Both the position numbers and the translations under genes were made by a program. A DNA stretch of 11,548 bases from an uncultured Bacilli bacterium (GTDB taxonomy: Bacteria; Bacillota_I; Bacilli_A; RF39; UBA660). Below the pieces are notes generated by a model, which made no database searches, had not been told where the DNA came from, and saw nothing but the letters and a program-made list of their open reading frames with translations. The stretch spans positions 1-11,548 of the forward strand of contig CANQSC010000034.1 in assembly GCA_947626445.1 (NCBI GenBank), in the 5' to 3' direction. This document shows, piece after piece, positions 1-5,932 of the stretch (positions are counted from its first letter, which is position 1; every line of letters starts with the position of its first letter).

Positions 1-1086
1 TTAAGATTCACCATTACACCACATTAGATAATTTCTTACAATTTCACCAACTTCATTAGATGAATAAAACACTTTATTTGCAGAGAAAAACCAATACAGC
101 TTTTTAATAATAGGGTGTACAGGTCTATTAATATGAGTAAACACATTGGGTAAAGCTGACGGAACAGGATTAAACACAACATCTTCAGGGAAATAACGCA
201 AATCAGTAGTCTTGGGCATTATGAAAGTAAACATATGTTCATCTTTCTGTATTATATGACAAGTCAGATTATTGTTGTTAAACGTAATGTAATACGTAAA
301 AATAATATCTGTCTTATTATATTTGAACGGTAAATGAGGATATACATCAACTTCCCACACCCCACCTGTTATCATATTTAACCGTGGGTTATCAAATGAA
401 AAATACACGTTACTCTCTTTACTTGCACCTATATTTTTACAATATTCTACTGCAACTTTTAACCTGCTGTCTTTACCATATTCGTAAACATCAATAGTAC
501 CCTGCTTCATCTCTTTAATATGGTTCAATCCCATTTCTTTAAAATAAGGACAGTATTTATTGACTGTGTTACCAAGCAGATAAATTACAACGTCAGAACG
601 TTCCCTGATAATAGTGCTTAATGTATTCATGAATAATATGAATTCGTCAGGAACATAACCGTTCCTGCTTATAAATTCATCAAACACAACCATTGTTATG
701 TCAGGATAAGATGTAGATTTATCGTGTTCCATAGAGGTTATGGAAAATCCATAACAGAACGGATTAATATCTACATTGGTGAATTCTGTTCCATCTGTAT
801 AAGCGAGATACCATGCAGAAGCATAATATTTAACCGTGTTATATTCACCGTCTGTAATCTTTTCAATATAGCCGTTGCTGACTATGCTTTTAAACAAAGT
901 CAGACCTCGTTTGCCTACAAAATCTTCTCTCCAACGTCTGACATAAGCTCCCTGTTTACCATTTTTTACATAATTATCTATCATGGAAGTAAGTGCAGCA
1001 TATGTCTTACCATTTGACCGTTCACCGATAATCATACGGTATTGTGCGTTAGTGGCATTAATCTTCTTCAGAGTGTAGTATTTCAC
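1..1086 (-). CDS. DNA packaging (encapsidation) ATPase, phi29 gp16-like
   Basis: 361-residue motor ATPase that drives genome packaging into the prohead through the portal (phi29 gp16, 332 aa). Seen: Walker A GERSNGKT at residues 21-28, then AYVRR at 47-51, which matches phi29 gp16 closely, Walker B with TMVVFDE at 131-137 (D136, E137), and a polar sensor-like LGNT at 171-174. The start is GTG at 1086, because an in-frame TGA lies two codons upstream. GGAG of the Shine-Dalgarno (1098-1101) sits 11 nt away, rather far, and an out-of-frame ATG lies closer to it. The stop TAA occupies the first three bases of the window, so the gene is complete. It is the last visible gene of the replication operon, after DNA polymerase and two small ORFs, whereas phi29 places gene 16 in the late operon. 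Function is firm; the exact start is slightly less so. Confidence 0.93.
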   Translation of the reverse strand: MKYYTLKKINATNAQYRMIIGERSNGKTYAALTSMIDNYVKNGKQGAYVRRWREDFVGKRGLTLFKSIVSNGYIEKITDGEYNTVKYYASAWYLAYTDGTEFTNVDINPFCYGFSITSMEHDKSTSYPDITMVVFDEFISRNGYVPDEFILFMNTLSTIIRERSDVVIYLLGNTVNKYCPYFKEMGLNHIKEMKQGTIDVYEYGKDSRLKVAVEYCKNIGASKESNVYFSFDNPRLNMITGGVWEVDVYPHLPFKYNKTDIIFTYYITFNNNNLTCHIIQKDEHMFTFIMPKTTDLRYFPEDVVFNPVPSALPNVFTHINRPVHPIIKKLYWFFSANKVFYSSNEVGEIVRNYLMWCNGES

Positions 1087-1093
1087 GTTTCAT
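1058..1093 (-). other. 11-codon ATG mini-ORF overlapping the ATPase start
   Basis: An ATG at 1093 lies four bases after GGAG of the ribosome binding site and opens an 11-codon ORF (MKREILHSEED, then TAA at 1058-1060). It overlaps the 5' end of the packaging ATPase gene in another frame. It may compete with the GTG start at 1086 and so lower ATPase synthesis. The arrangement is read directly; the effect is inferred, and chance is possible. Confidence 0.3.
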
Positions 1094-1107
1094 CAATCTC
1101 CTTTCTG

Positions 1108-1263
1108 CTATAAAGGGCAATGATTGTATAATACAATAGAAATCACTATCTTGGAATATACAATTTTACATGATGTTTTATGTTTATTGCAATATACTAT
1201 TACTTTAGAATAATCATATAAAACTGCTTCATCTTCAGTAAGTGTAATTTCATTATGGTTCAT
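1108..1263 (-). CDS. Small hypothetical protein (51 aa)
   Basis: I do not recognise this product. ATG at 1263 is preceded by AAAGGAG with nine bases of spacing, and the ORF ends with TAG at 1108-1110, just before the ribosome binding site of the packaging ATPase. The N-terminal 20 residues are acidic (MNHNEITLTEDEAVLYDY); the rest is basic and rich in Ile, Val and Tyr with three Cys (residues 25, 32 and 49). The hydrophobic C-terminal part (KIVISIVLYNH) is too short and broken for a clear membrane helix. Its start overlaps the stop of the preceding 25-codon ORF by 11 nt, which suggests coupled translation. It fills the gap between polymerase and ATPase, which favours a real gene. Within it lies an inverted repeat, ATTGTAT around one base, at 1123-1137. 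Confidence 0.5.
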   Translation of the reverse strand: MNHNEITLTEDEAVLYDYSKVIVYCNKHKTSCKIVYSKIVISIVLYNHCPL

Positions 1264-1330
1264 GTTCCTCATCTCCTTTAAATATCAAATACACTTCCAA
1301 CAGAAAATCTAAAAAATCCAGTGTTTCCAT
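1253..1330 (-). CDS. Very small ORF (25 aa) after DNA polymerase
   Basis: ATG at 1330 follows AAAGGA (1337-1342) at a normal distance; that site overlaps the last codons of the polymerase gene. The peptide (METLDFLDFLLEVYLIFKGD, then EEHEP) is an acidic amphipathic segment with no recognised family. Its TAA lies 11 nt inside the next ORF. Evidence is limited to the ribosome binding site, tight packing and lack of any other content here. It might act only as a coupling leader for the 51-residue ORF. Confidence 0.35.
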   Translation of the reverse strand: METLDFLDFLLEVYLIFKGDEEHEP

Positions 1331-1342
1331 AATACATTCCTT

Positions 1343-3424
1343 TCATCTAACGTTTATTAAAGTTTCTGTAGCTATTTCTAAAAGAGTTTTATAATCTTCA
1401 CTCACCCCTAGTTCATATTCTGAGTTTTCCAAGTGAACACATGATTCTTCATGTACATGACAGATTTTATCGTTATAATCCTTAACATACCCGTCTATAG
1501 GCTCATCAATATAGGTATGTATCTGTTTTCCTGTGTATCCTTTTGGTATCTTCATTCCGTCTGAAAAGAACTTAAAAGGGTCAGTATCCTGTTCCATGAT
1601 GTATGGCACTGTTTTCTTTTTATTGAGACCCGACACTGTAATGTTTATATTACCGTTTTGCTCAACCATATACCTTTTAGCACCCAGTGTTTTAAATCGT
1701 GTATATGGTTCATTCTTAGTTTCATGTTCCCATACACCTATTAATTTTTTCACACCGTCTTTTGTTTCAGGCTCAAAGTCTGTCATAGGAATACCATATG
1801 TTTCCGATACTATTTTCAATTTAGCCCTAACCATTTTATTATAACCGGTAAAATACCTGATATGTTTATCCCGGTTAAGATATTTAGCACTGTCAGTGTC
1901 GGAATAACAATAATCTTCTTTTAATTCCAGGATTACTGAAGCTAAGTTACGTCTTGAATATGATGTTATCCATACACCCCATGGATAGAACAGAAATCTT
2001 CCTTTATTACTGTTATAATCGTCTATTGCTTTGTTTATATCCGCTTTTTCAGACTTCCATTCTCCATCATATGTTATTATATCCCTCACTATATCCGTGA
2101 CACACATACCATAACATGAATTAAGATTCTCTTTACCCTTCAGATATTCAGCTTCATAACCCTCTATACCTTTTAATGTTGTCTTATCTCTGTATAATGA
2201 TAACATTGACTGAATAAATTCTTTTGGCAGATATTCTTTGCGGTATATCCATAAATCAGATATACGGTAATGTTCATATTTGTAAAATTTCTGTATAACA
2301 CCGAAGTCAACCTCATTACATACTATTTTTATGTAGTCTGCTGATATAACACGTCCGTTATCGTATCTCCCATTAATTATCTCAAGACATTTGCTTTTTG
2401 AAATCCAATGTTCCCAATAGAAAGATGGTTCTACATATAACAGCTCCAATACAAACATACAACAGTGTGATTTTAAATACCCGTAAAATTCGTCTTTTGT
2501 AAACGATATTATCTTCTCGCCTTTACTCATAGGAAATTTTTCTGACACCATCACATATGGATATGAACTTGTAAAATCATCACTGTCAACATTATTAAGA
2601 ACTAATCCGGATTTAGTCCAGGAAGCATGAGTAAAACCACCTGCAAAGAGTTTTTTTAACAGTACATATTCTTCTGATGTCAATGTCATGGATTTAATAA
2701 GCTGTCTGTAAGTTCTTGTTCTATATCGTTCTTTTCTGTTATTCAGGACGAACCTTTTAACATATTGTCTTACATATCCTGTTTTTGTTTTTGGGATATT
2801 AGCTATAGTATACCCCTGTTCCAATTGTTCTGCAATGTGGCACATAACCACCTGCACATCACATATCTGATATTCATAAACAATGGGTTCAAGCACTGAT
2901 TCAGATGTTCTTATTATGGAATAATCAACAGTTCCTGTCAATTTACGTACATTATGGTTACGTAAATGTTCACCTACTTTTTCAAGACTATATCCTGTGA
3001 GAGCATACGAACATCTGAATTCTATTCCTTTGTCGATGACAGCTATTATTGGTTCTCTCTTATCCAGGGAAAACACTTCTTCCCATTCAAAGTATTTCCG
3101 CATGAACTGAAACTCATATCCAAGATTATGCACATATATTACTAATCTTCTTTCCAGTGAGATATCCAGGTTGTTGGTAATGTTATCCAGTAATGTTATA
3201 AATTCAGTCCACGTTCTTCCGCATACAGTATGACCATTAATTCCCATACACCATAAATACATAAAAGCAGCTTTTTCTTCATTTATGTATGTAGAAGATG
3301 TTTCAATATCAAAACCGCAAGGGATATTATAATAATATATTTTCTTTTTACTTACTAAAGGATATTCGCTATCTATATTTGTTAAAAAATCCTGGAAGCT
3401 GTCATGATGAATTAAATCCACCAA
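1343..3424 (-). CDS. Protein-primed family B DNA polymerase (phi29 gp2-like)
   Basis: 693-residue replicative polymerase that extends a terminal-protein primer and displaces strand as it copies linear DNA. All signature motifs are visible. Exonuclease: ExoI FDIE (D39, E41), ExoII HNLGYEF (N100, E104), ExoIII YQICD (Y185, D189). Polymerase: motif A DFTSSYP (D283), motif B KENLNSCYG (K431-G439), motif C YSDTDS (D509, D511), and KRY (583-585). The 140-residue spacing between motifs A and B leaves room for the TPR1 insertion typical of protein-primed enzymes. It is longer than phi29 polymerase (575 aa). No in-frame ATG precedes ExoI: the start is TTG at 3424, ten bases after TAGGAG, or GTG at 3421. 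It overlaps the end of the terminal protein gene by 13 nt. At ExoII, Glu replaces the Asp of phi29 (D66). Confidence 0.97.
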   Translation of the reverse strand: MVDLIHHDSFQDFLTNIDSEYPLVSKKKIYYYNIPCGFDIETSSTYINEEKAAFMYLWCMGINGHTVCGRTWTEFITLLDNITNNLDISLERRLVIYVHNLGYEFQFMRKYFEWEEVFSLDKREPIIAVIDKGIEFRCSYALTGYSLEKVGEHLRNHNVRKLTGTVDYSIIRTSESVLEPIVYEYQICDVQVVMCHIAEQLEQGYTIANIPKTKTGYVRQYVKRFVLNNRKERYRTRTYRQLIKSMTLTSEEYVLLKKLFAGGFTHASWTKSGLVLNNVDSDDFTSSYPYVMVSEKFPMSKGEKIISFTKDEFYGYLKSHCCMFVLELLYVEPSFYWEHWISKSKCLEIINGRYDNGRVISADYIKIVCNEVDFGVIQKFYKYEHYRISDLWIYRKEYLPKEFIQSMLSLYRDKTTLKGIEGYEAEYLKGKENLNSCYGMCVTDIVRDIITYDGEWKSEKADINKAIDDYNSNKGRFLFYPWGVWITSYSRRNLASVILELKEDYCYSDTDSAKYLNRDKHIRYFTGYNKMVRAKLKIVSETYGIPMTDFEPETKDGVKKLIGVWEHETKNEPYTRFKTLGAKRYMVEQNGNINITVSGLNKKKTVPYIMEQDTDPFKFFSDGMKIPKGYTGKQIHTYIDEPIDGYVKDYNDKICHVHEESCVHLENSEYELGVSEDYKTLLEIATETLINVR

Positions 3425-4050
3425 TCCGGTATATCTCCTACTTCACTTTTTATAATATCCTTTAGTCGTTCATTCTCTTCTATAGCGTCAGCCTGATATA
3501 GTTTGTCCACTTCTTTTTTTATCTGTTCAAAAAATCCTGCATTGACCTTTTTACCGGAATTCATGCGTACAGATATGTCCTCCAATATTCTATATTTATA
3601 TTTGGTTCTCGAAAACATATCGCCATAAAGTTCCTGATATTTTTCGTAATTTTTCCAAAAATCATCATAAAATTCTTTCGGGATTGTAATTCCCCTTCTA
3701 GCAAGACTTTCTTCAACATCCCGGTGTATTTTACGGATTCCCGATACCTGGGAAGATTTACTGTTTAAAAAATTATTCAACAATACGTACTGACTTCTCA
3801 GCTGATTAAGATTTTTTCCTTTAGTACTGAAATGGTCTATTCCCCTGTCAAGTAATTGATTATATGCGTGTGAAGTTAAACCTGATGCTTGTATTCTTTT
3901 CATTCTCTTGTGGGCAACATCACGGAACTTACCCACAACCTGGGCAAGTTCCGCACGTGATTTTTTATTGAGGGTATCACTATCCCAATCAAGGTATTGT
4001 TTAAATGACCCCTTATAATTGGTTTGTTTTGTGTCAGGAATTTTATTCAT
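3412..4050 (-). CDS. Probable terminal protein (protein primer)
   Basis: 212-residue, basic, apparently all-helical protein. Terminal proteins prime phi29-type replication by giving a hydroxyl to the first nucleotide and stay bound to the 5' ends. The assignment rests on position directly upstream of the polymerase, as phi29 gene 3 precedes gene 2, and on a weak resemblance of SRAELAQVVGKF and AHKRMKRIQ (about residues 31-53) to the phi29 intermediate region. I chose ATG at 4050 because ATAGGAG sits seven bases upstream; an in-frame ATG at 4089 would overlap the preceding gene and has no comparable site. Residues 65-100 are rich in Asn, Gln, Ser and Lys, and the C-terminus is DIPDWWI. The priming Ser, Thr or Tyr cannot be named from sequence alone. 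phi29 terminal protein is 266 aa, so this is shorter. Confidence 0.65.
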   Translation of the reverse strand: MNKIPDTKQTNYKGSFKQYLDWDSDTLNKKSRAELAQVVGKFRDVAHKRMKRIQASGLTSHAYNQLLDRGIDHFSTKGKNLNQLRSQYVLLNNFLNSKSSQVSGIRKIHRDVEESLARRGITIPKEFYDDFWKNYEKYQELYGDMFSRTKYKYRILEDISVRMNSGKKVNAGFFEQIKKEVDKLYQADAIEENERLKDIIKSEVGDIPDWWI

Positions 4051-4054
4051 AAAA

Positions 4055-4375
4055 TCAACTCCTATAGGATAATTGAGGATGCAATGCAAAGTATATGCCT
4101 GTTATTATTTTTCCGGTATTACGTTCTTCTATGTAAGTAAATCTCGTTTCTATCTCGTTATATGCAAGAAGATTCATTACACTATCATCAGGATGCTTAT
4201 AATTAGCTTTTGTAAGGATTCTAAGCCGATTAATGTTAGAAGCTCTTTTTGAATTATTTTTCATTTCTTCAATGAATTTTTCCTGATTTATCTTACTGGA
4301 GAAGTGATAGTTATAATATGGGTCTATAACTATGTACGGAGTTCTTTCAGGATTAAGACAAATATTATAAGCCAT
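4055..4375 (-). CDS. Probable phi29 p4-like transcriptional regulator
   Basis: 106-residue protein in the place of phi29 gene 4, between SSB and terminal protein. phi29 p4 (125 aa) binds upstream of promoters, represses the main early promoters and recruits RNA polymerase to the late promoter A3. Resemblance, from my memory of p4: HFSSKINQEKF (24-34) against FFSSELYLNKF, and LAYNEIETR (70-78) against the TFYSEVEKRG region, in the same order and with similar spacing. The N-terminal residues would correspond to the DNA-contacting N-hook, which varies between phages. ATG at 4375 follows AAAAAGGAG with seven bases of spacing; the SSB stop TGA overlaps that site. Its own stop overlaps the terminal protein ribosome binding site. 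Possible target sites are at 5656-5685. The family call is likely but not proven. Confidence 0.65.
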   Translation of the reverse strand: MAYNICLNPERTPYIVIDPYYNYHFSSKINQEKFIEEMKNNSKRASNINRLRILTKANYKHPDDSVMNLLAYNEIETRFTYIEERNTGKIITGIYFALHPQLSYRS

Positions 4376-4379
4376 AATA

Positions 4380-4691
4380 TCACTCCTTTTTCTTTTCTAA
4401 GAACTCAACTTCATTAACTACAATATTTACATCATTATGTTTATTCCCGTTCTTATCTGTGTAATTATCTTCCTGCAATTCACCACATATAAGGATTTTA
4501 CTTCCTTTCGATGTATATTTATTCATAACTTCTACAATGTTACCAAAACATACACATTTGAAAAAATTAGTTTTTTTGTTGTCACCATATCCGATATCAT
4601 TTGCTAACGTAAATTTTCCTACAGTTGTCTTTTCAGAATTATATACTTCGATATCTTTTGTCAATCTTCCAGTTATCATTATTTTATTCAT
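4380..4691 (-). CDS. Single-stranded DNA-binding protein (OB fold)
   Basis: 103-residue OB-fold protein of the bacterial SSB family that would coat displaced single strands during replication. Seen: MNKIMITGRLTKDIEV at the start, KFTLANDIG, FFKCVCFGNIVEVMNKYTSK (43-62), then ILICGELQEDNYTDKNGN, and it ends VEFLEKKKE. The disordered linker and acidic DDDIPF-type tail of host SSB are absent, so it probably does not recruit the host SSB interactome. Start: ATG at 4691 lies eight bases from GGAG (4700-4703); ATG at 4697 in the same frame is only two bases from it; a longer reading from 4748 would run through the Cys-rich ORF and is unlikely. The bacterial-type SSB differs from phi29 p5. Confidence 0.93.
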   Translation of the reverse strand: MNKIMITGRLTKDIEVYNSEKTTVGKFTLANDIGYGDNKKTNFFKCVCFGNIVEVMNKYTSKGSKILICGELQEDNYTDKNGNKHNDVNIVVNEVEFLEKKKE

Positions 4692-4705
4692 ATTCATTTC
4701 TCCTT
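4681..4705 (-). repeat. 25-nt translation-start repeat, copy B (SSB)
   Basis: Covers AAGGAG and the first codons of SSB, with two in-frame ATG codons (4697 and 4691). In copy A only the first of these is an ATG, so comparison leaves open whether SSB begins at 4697 or 4691. Confidence 0.7.
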
Positions 4706-4876
4706 TTATTTTATTATGGTTACTGTTGGCTCTGTTATTACCATACAATCAGGCCTTTGTTGTAATCCACATTGTTGTGTGTTATGACGATAAAGCGGAC
4801 ATTTACGACAGCTATCGTTTTCTACACACACCTGTTTTATTACACTTAAAGCGTCGACAATTTTATTTATATTCAT
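4706..4876 (-). CDS. Small Cys-rich hypothetical protein (56 aa)
   Basis: 56-residue ORF directly before SSB. Five Cys (17, 23, 26, 36, 44) with the core CRKCPLY resemble small metal-binding knuckles, so Zn binding is possible; function is unknown. ATG at 4876 has two stacked ribosome binding sites: AAGGAG two bases away and AAAGGAG ten bases away. The stop TAA overlaps the SSB ribosome binding site, so translation is probably coupled. The ORF fills an otherwise empty stretch. Its start region is nearly identical to that of SSB. Confidence 0.65.
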   Translation of the reverse strand: MNINKIVDALSVIKQVCVENDSCRKCPLYRHNTQQCGLQQRPDCMVITEPTVTIIK

Positions 4877-4884
4877 TTCTCCTT
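4860..4884 (-). repeat. 25-nt translation-start repeat, copy A (Cys-rich ORF)
   Basis: Covers AAGGAG, the ATG and the first codons of the 56-residue ORF. It matches the SSB start region at 24 of 25 positions; the only difference turns the SSB start ATG into ATA here. Confidence 0.7.
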
Positions 4885-4892
4885 AACTCCTT

Positions 4893-5042
4893 TCACAGAC
4901 GTTTCACTCTGTCTTTAATCTCATTAGCTAAAACATATAACTCCTCAATCCTTTCATACAATTCTTTAGTAGTGTATTTTGATTTGGAATTGGGATTATC
5001 CTTTGTTATAGTACCTGTTTCTAAAAGTTCTTTTGCGTTCAT
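4893..5042 (-). CDS. Small hypothetical protein (49 aa)
   Basis: 49 residues, not recognised. ATG at 5042 overlaps the amidase stop in a TAATG junction, and AAAGGAG (5052-5058) lies nine bases upstream. The first 22 residues are polar (TITKDNPNSKSKY) and the rest is a charged, probably helical segment (KELYERIEELYVLANEIKDR) that could form a coiled coil. Stop TGA at 4893-4895 is followed closely by the ribosome binding site of the Cys-rich ORF. Tight packing and a strong ribosome binding site support a real gene. Confidence 0.6.
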   Translation of the reverse strand: MNAKELLETGTITKDNPNSKSKYTTKELYERIEELYVLANEIKDRVKRL

Positions 5043-5608
5043 TATTTTACTCCTTTCTTAATTATATTATTAGTTTTTTTGACATACCTGTGAATGTTCT
5101 TAACAAACCAATCACCCGGACAGCTTTTAGACGCAAACCATCTGTGAAACGTCACCGTCATTACATGAGGGTGTCTCTTCTCATATTTAATGGTTTTCTT
5201 AAGACTGCCAAGATATTTAATTTTTTTAAATCCATGCCTTTTCGCTATGTCTGCCGAAAGAATACACAGTGTGTCAAATACAGTATCACTCATCTTATAC
5301 GGACTTGTCAAATCAGAAGCACATTCTATAGTTATAGAAATCTCATCATTTTCCTTAGATGATGAACACCAACTTCTGTTGTATTCATATACATATCCGC
5401 CTATAGTTCCTTTATCGTCTATTCCGTAGTTACTGCTTGCCTTTTTGCTTTCGCTTGCGAACATTTCACCGAGTGACTTTGTCGTAATATGCCCTACGAC
5501 ACAATGCGGTGTAATACGTCTTACTTTTTTAGACACTGATATCACACTAAAATTCGGACTGAGTTTAACATAGTCAGTAAGGTCTGAAAAAAAATAGTCT
5601 TTTCTCAT
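5042..5608 (-). CDS. N-acetylmuramoyl-L-alanine amidase, endolysin
   Basis: 188-residue Amidase_2/PGRP-type enzyme that would cleave the amide bond between N-acetylmuramic acid and L-Ala in host peptidoglycan. Seen: TPHCVVGH (H35 the likely first Zn ligand), a GGYVYEYNRSWCSSS segment (70-84), IECAS with E95, and FHRWFASKSCPG with H155 and C163 as the other Zn ligands. There is no signal peptide, so release needs a holin or similar. The C-terminal tail (about 166-188) is short and basic and holds no clear wall-binding domain. ATG at 5608 follows AAAGGAG with ten bases of spacing. It is the first gene after the promoter at 5640-5668 and so heads the replication operon, while the holin-like gene lies on the far side of the terminator. 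That is an unusual place for a lysis gene. Confidence 0.92.
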   Translation of the reverse strand: MRKDYFFSDLTDYVKLSPNFSVISVSKKVRRITPHCVVGHITTKSLGEMFASESKKASSNYGIDDKGTIGGYVYEYNRSWCSSSKENDEISITIECASDLTSPYKMSDTVFDTLCILSADIAKRHGFKKIKYLGSLKKTIKYEKRHPHVMTVTFHRWFASKSCPGDWFVKNIHRYVKKTNNIIKKGVK

Positions 5609-5639
5609 AATATCATCTCCTTTCTTTTAATCTATATAT

Positions 5640-5668
5640 AGAATATCAAATATATAACACGTTGTCAA
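5640..5668 (-). promoter_or_regulatory. Promoter of the replication operon (sigma-A type)
   Basis: Minus-strand TTGACA (5663-5668), 17-bp spacer, TATTCT (5640-5645), giving a start near 5633, about 25 bases before the amidase ATG. It lies in the only gene-free stretch of the window, just after a terminator. A-T tracts immediately upstream would act as an UP element or operator. Confidence 0.75.
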
Positions 5669-5685
5669 CAACTTTTTAAAAAGTT
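5656..5685 (-). promoter_or_regulatory. Candidate binding site for the p4-like regulator
   Basis: Minus strand reads AACTTTTT (5678-5685), 14 bp, AACGTGTT (5656-5663). The phi29 p4 site, as I recall it, is AACTTTTT, 15 bp, AAAATGTT, so the first half is identical and the second matches at six of eight positions. The site covers the -35 box, which would fit repression. It includes a perfect 16-bp palindrome at 5670-5685 (AACTTTTT followed by AAAAAGTT). The identification is inference. Confidence 0.45.
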
Positions 5686-5689
5686 TTTC

Positions 5690-5726
5690 AAAAATAATAT
5701 GACCGCTGTTATACGGTCATATTATT
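5690..5726 (-). terminator. Rho-independent terminator of the structural operon
   Basis: Perfect 13-bp inverted repeat: AATAATATGACCG (5693-5705) and CGGTCATATTATT (5714-5726) around an 8-base loop. On the minus strand the stem ends in ATTATT and runs into further T residues (five in a row), then G. There is no T run on the plus-strand side. It lies 27 bases after the holin-like gene and just before the next promoter. Confidence 0.75.
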
Positions 5727-5753
5727 AAAGGAAGATATTTATGCAACTATGTA

Positions 5754-5921
5754 TTAGAGATTGTCTATTTTGTTTTTAACTTCTTTGAGAATATCTGTAT
5801 TTACCTGAATTAATTCAGATAACTGTGCTATGGTCTTATTACATAAGTTATACATTGCCACACAAGCCACTATAGGAAATCCTATGTTAGATATCAATGC
5901 TGTGATGTCTGCAATTGTCAT
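5754..5921 (-). CDS. Small membrane protein, holin-like (55 aa)
   Basis: 55 residues beginning MTIADITALISNIGFPIVAC. One hydrophobic segment (about residues 5-25) is followed by a polar helix (QLSELIQVNTDILKEVKNKI) likely to form a coiled coil. The ISNIGFPI signature and size recall the YvrJ/BhlA-like small membrane proteins often found next to phage lysins. A role as holin, opening the membrane so that the amidase can reach the wall, is inferred from topology and neighbourhood. ATG at 5921 follows TAGGGGGTGAT, and the site starts at the stop of the upstream tail gene. It is the last gene before the terminator and so belongs to the structural operon. The gene is likely real; the function is less certain. 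Confidence 0.6.
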   Translation of the reverse strand: MTIADITALISNIGFPIVACVAMYNLCNKTIAQLSELIQVNTDILKEVKNKIDNL

Positions 5922-5932
5922 ATCATCACCCC

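Noticed and set aside
2913..2941. Promoter-like TTGACA, 17 bp, CATAAT on the minus strand inside the polymerase gene
   Set aside because: No gene starts nearby and such matches are expected by chance in AT-rich DNA; kept only as a note.
4692..4748. Longer SSB start at 4748
   Set aside because: The extra 19 residues (MYGNNRANSNHNKIKGEMN) are not SSB-like, overlap the Cys-rich ORF and lack a ribosome binding site, whereas ATG 4691 has one.
4537..5061. Plus-strand open frame of 174 codons
   Set aside because: Runs antisense to SSB and the two small minus-strand ORFs, has no ribosome binding site pattern like the other genes, and the peptide is hydrophobic in the way typical of antisense of AT-rich coding DNA.
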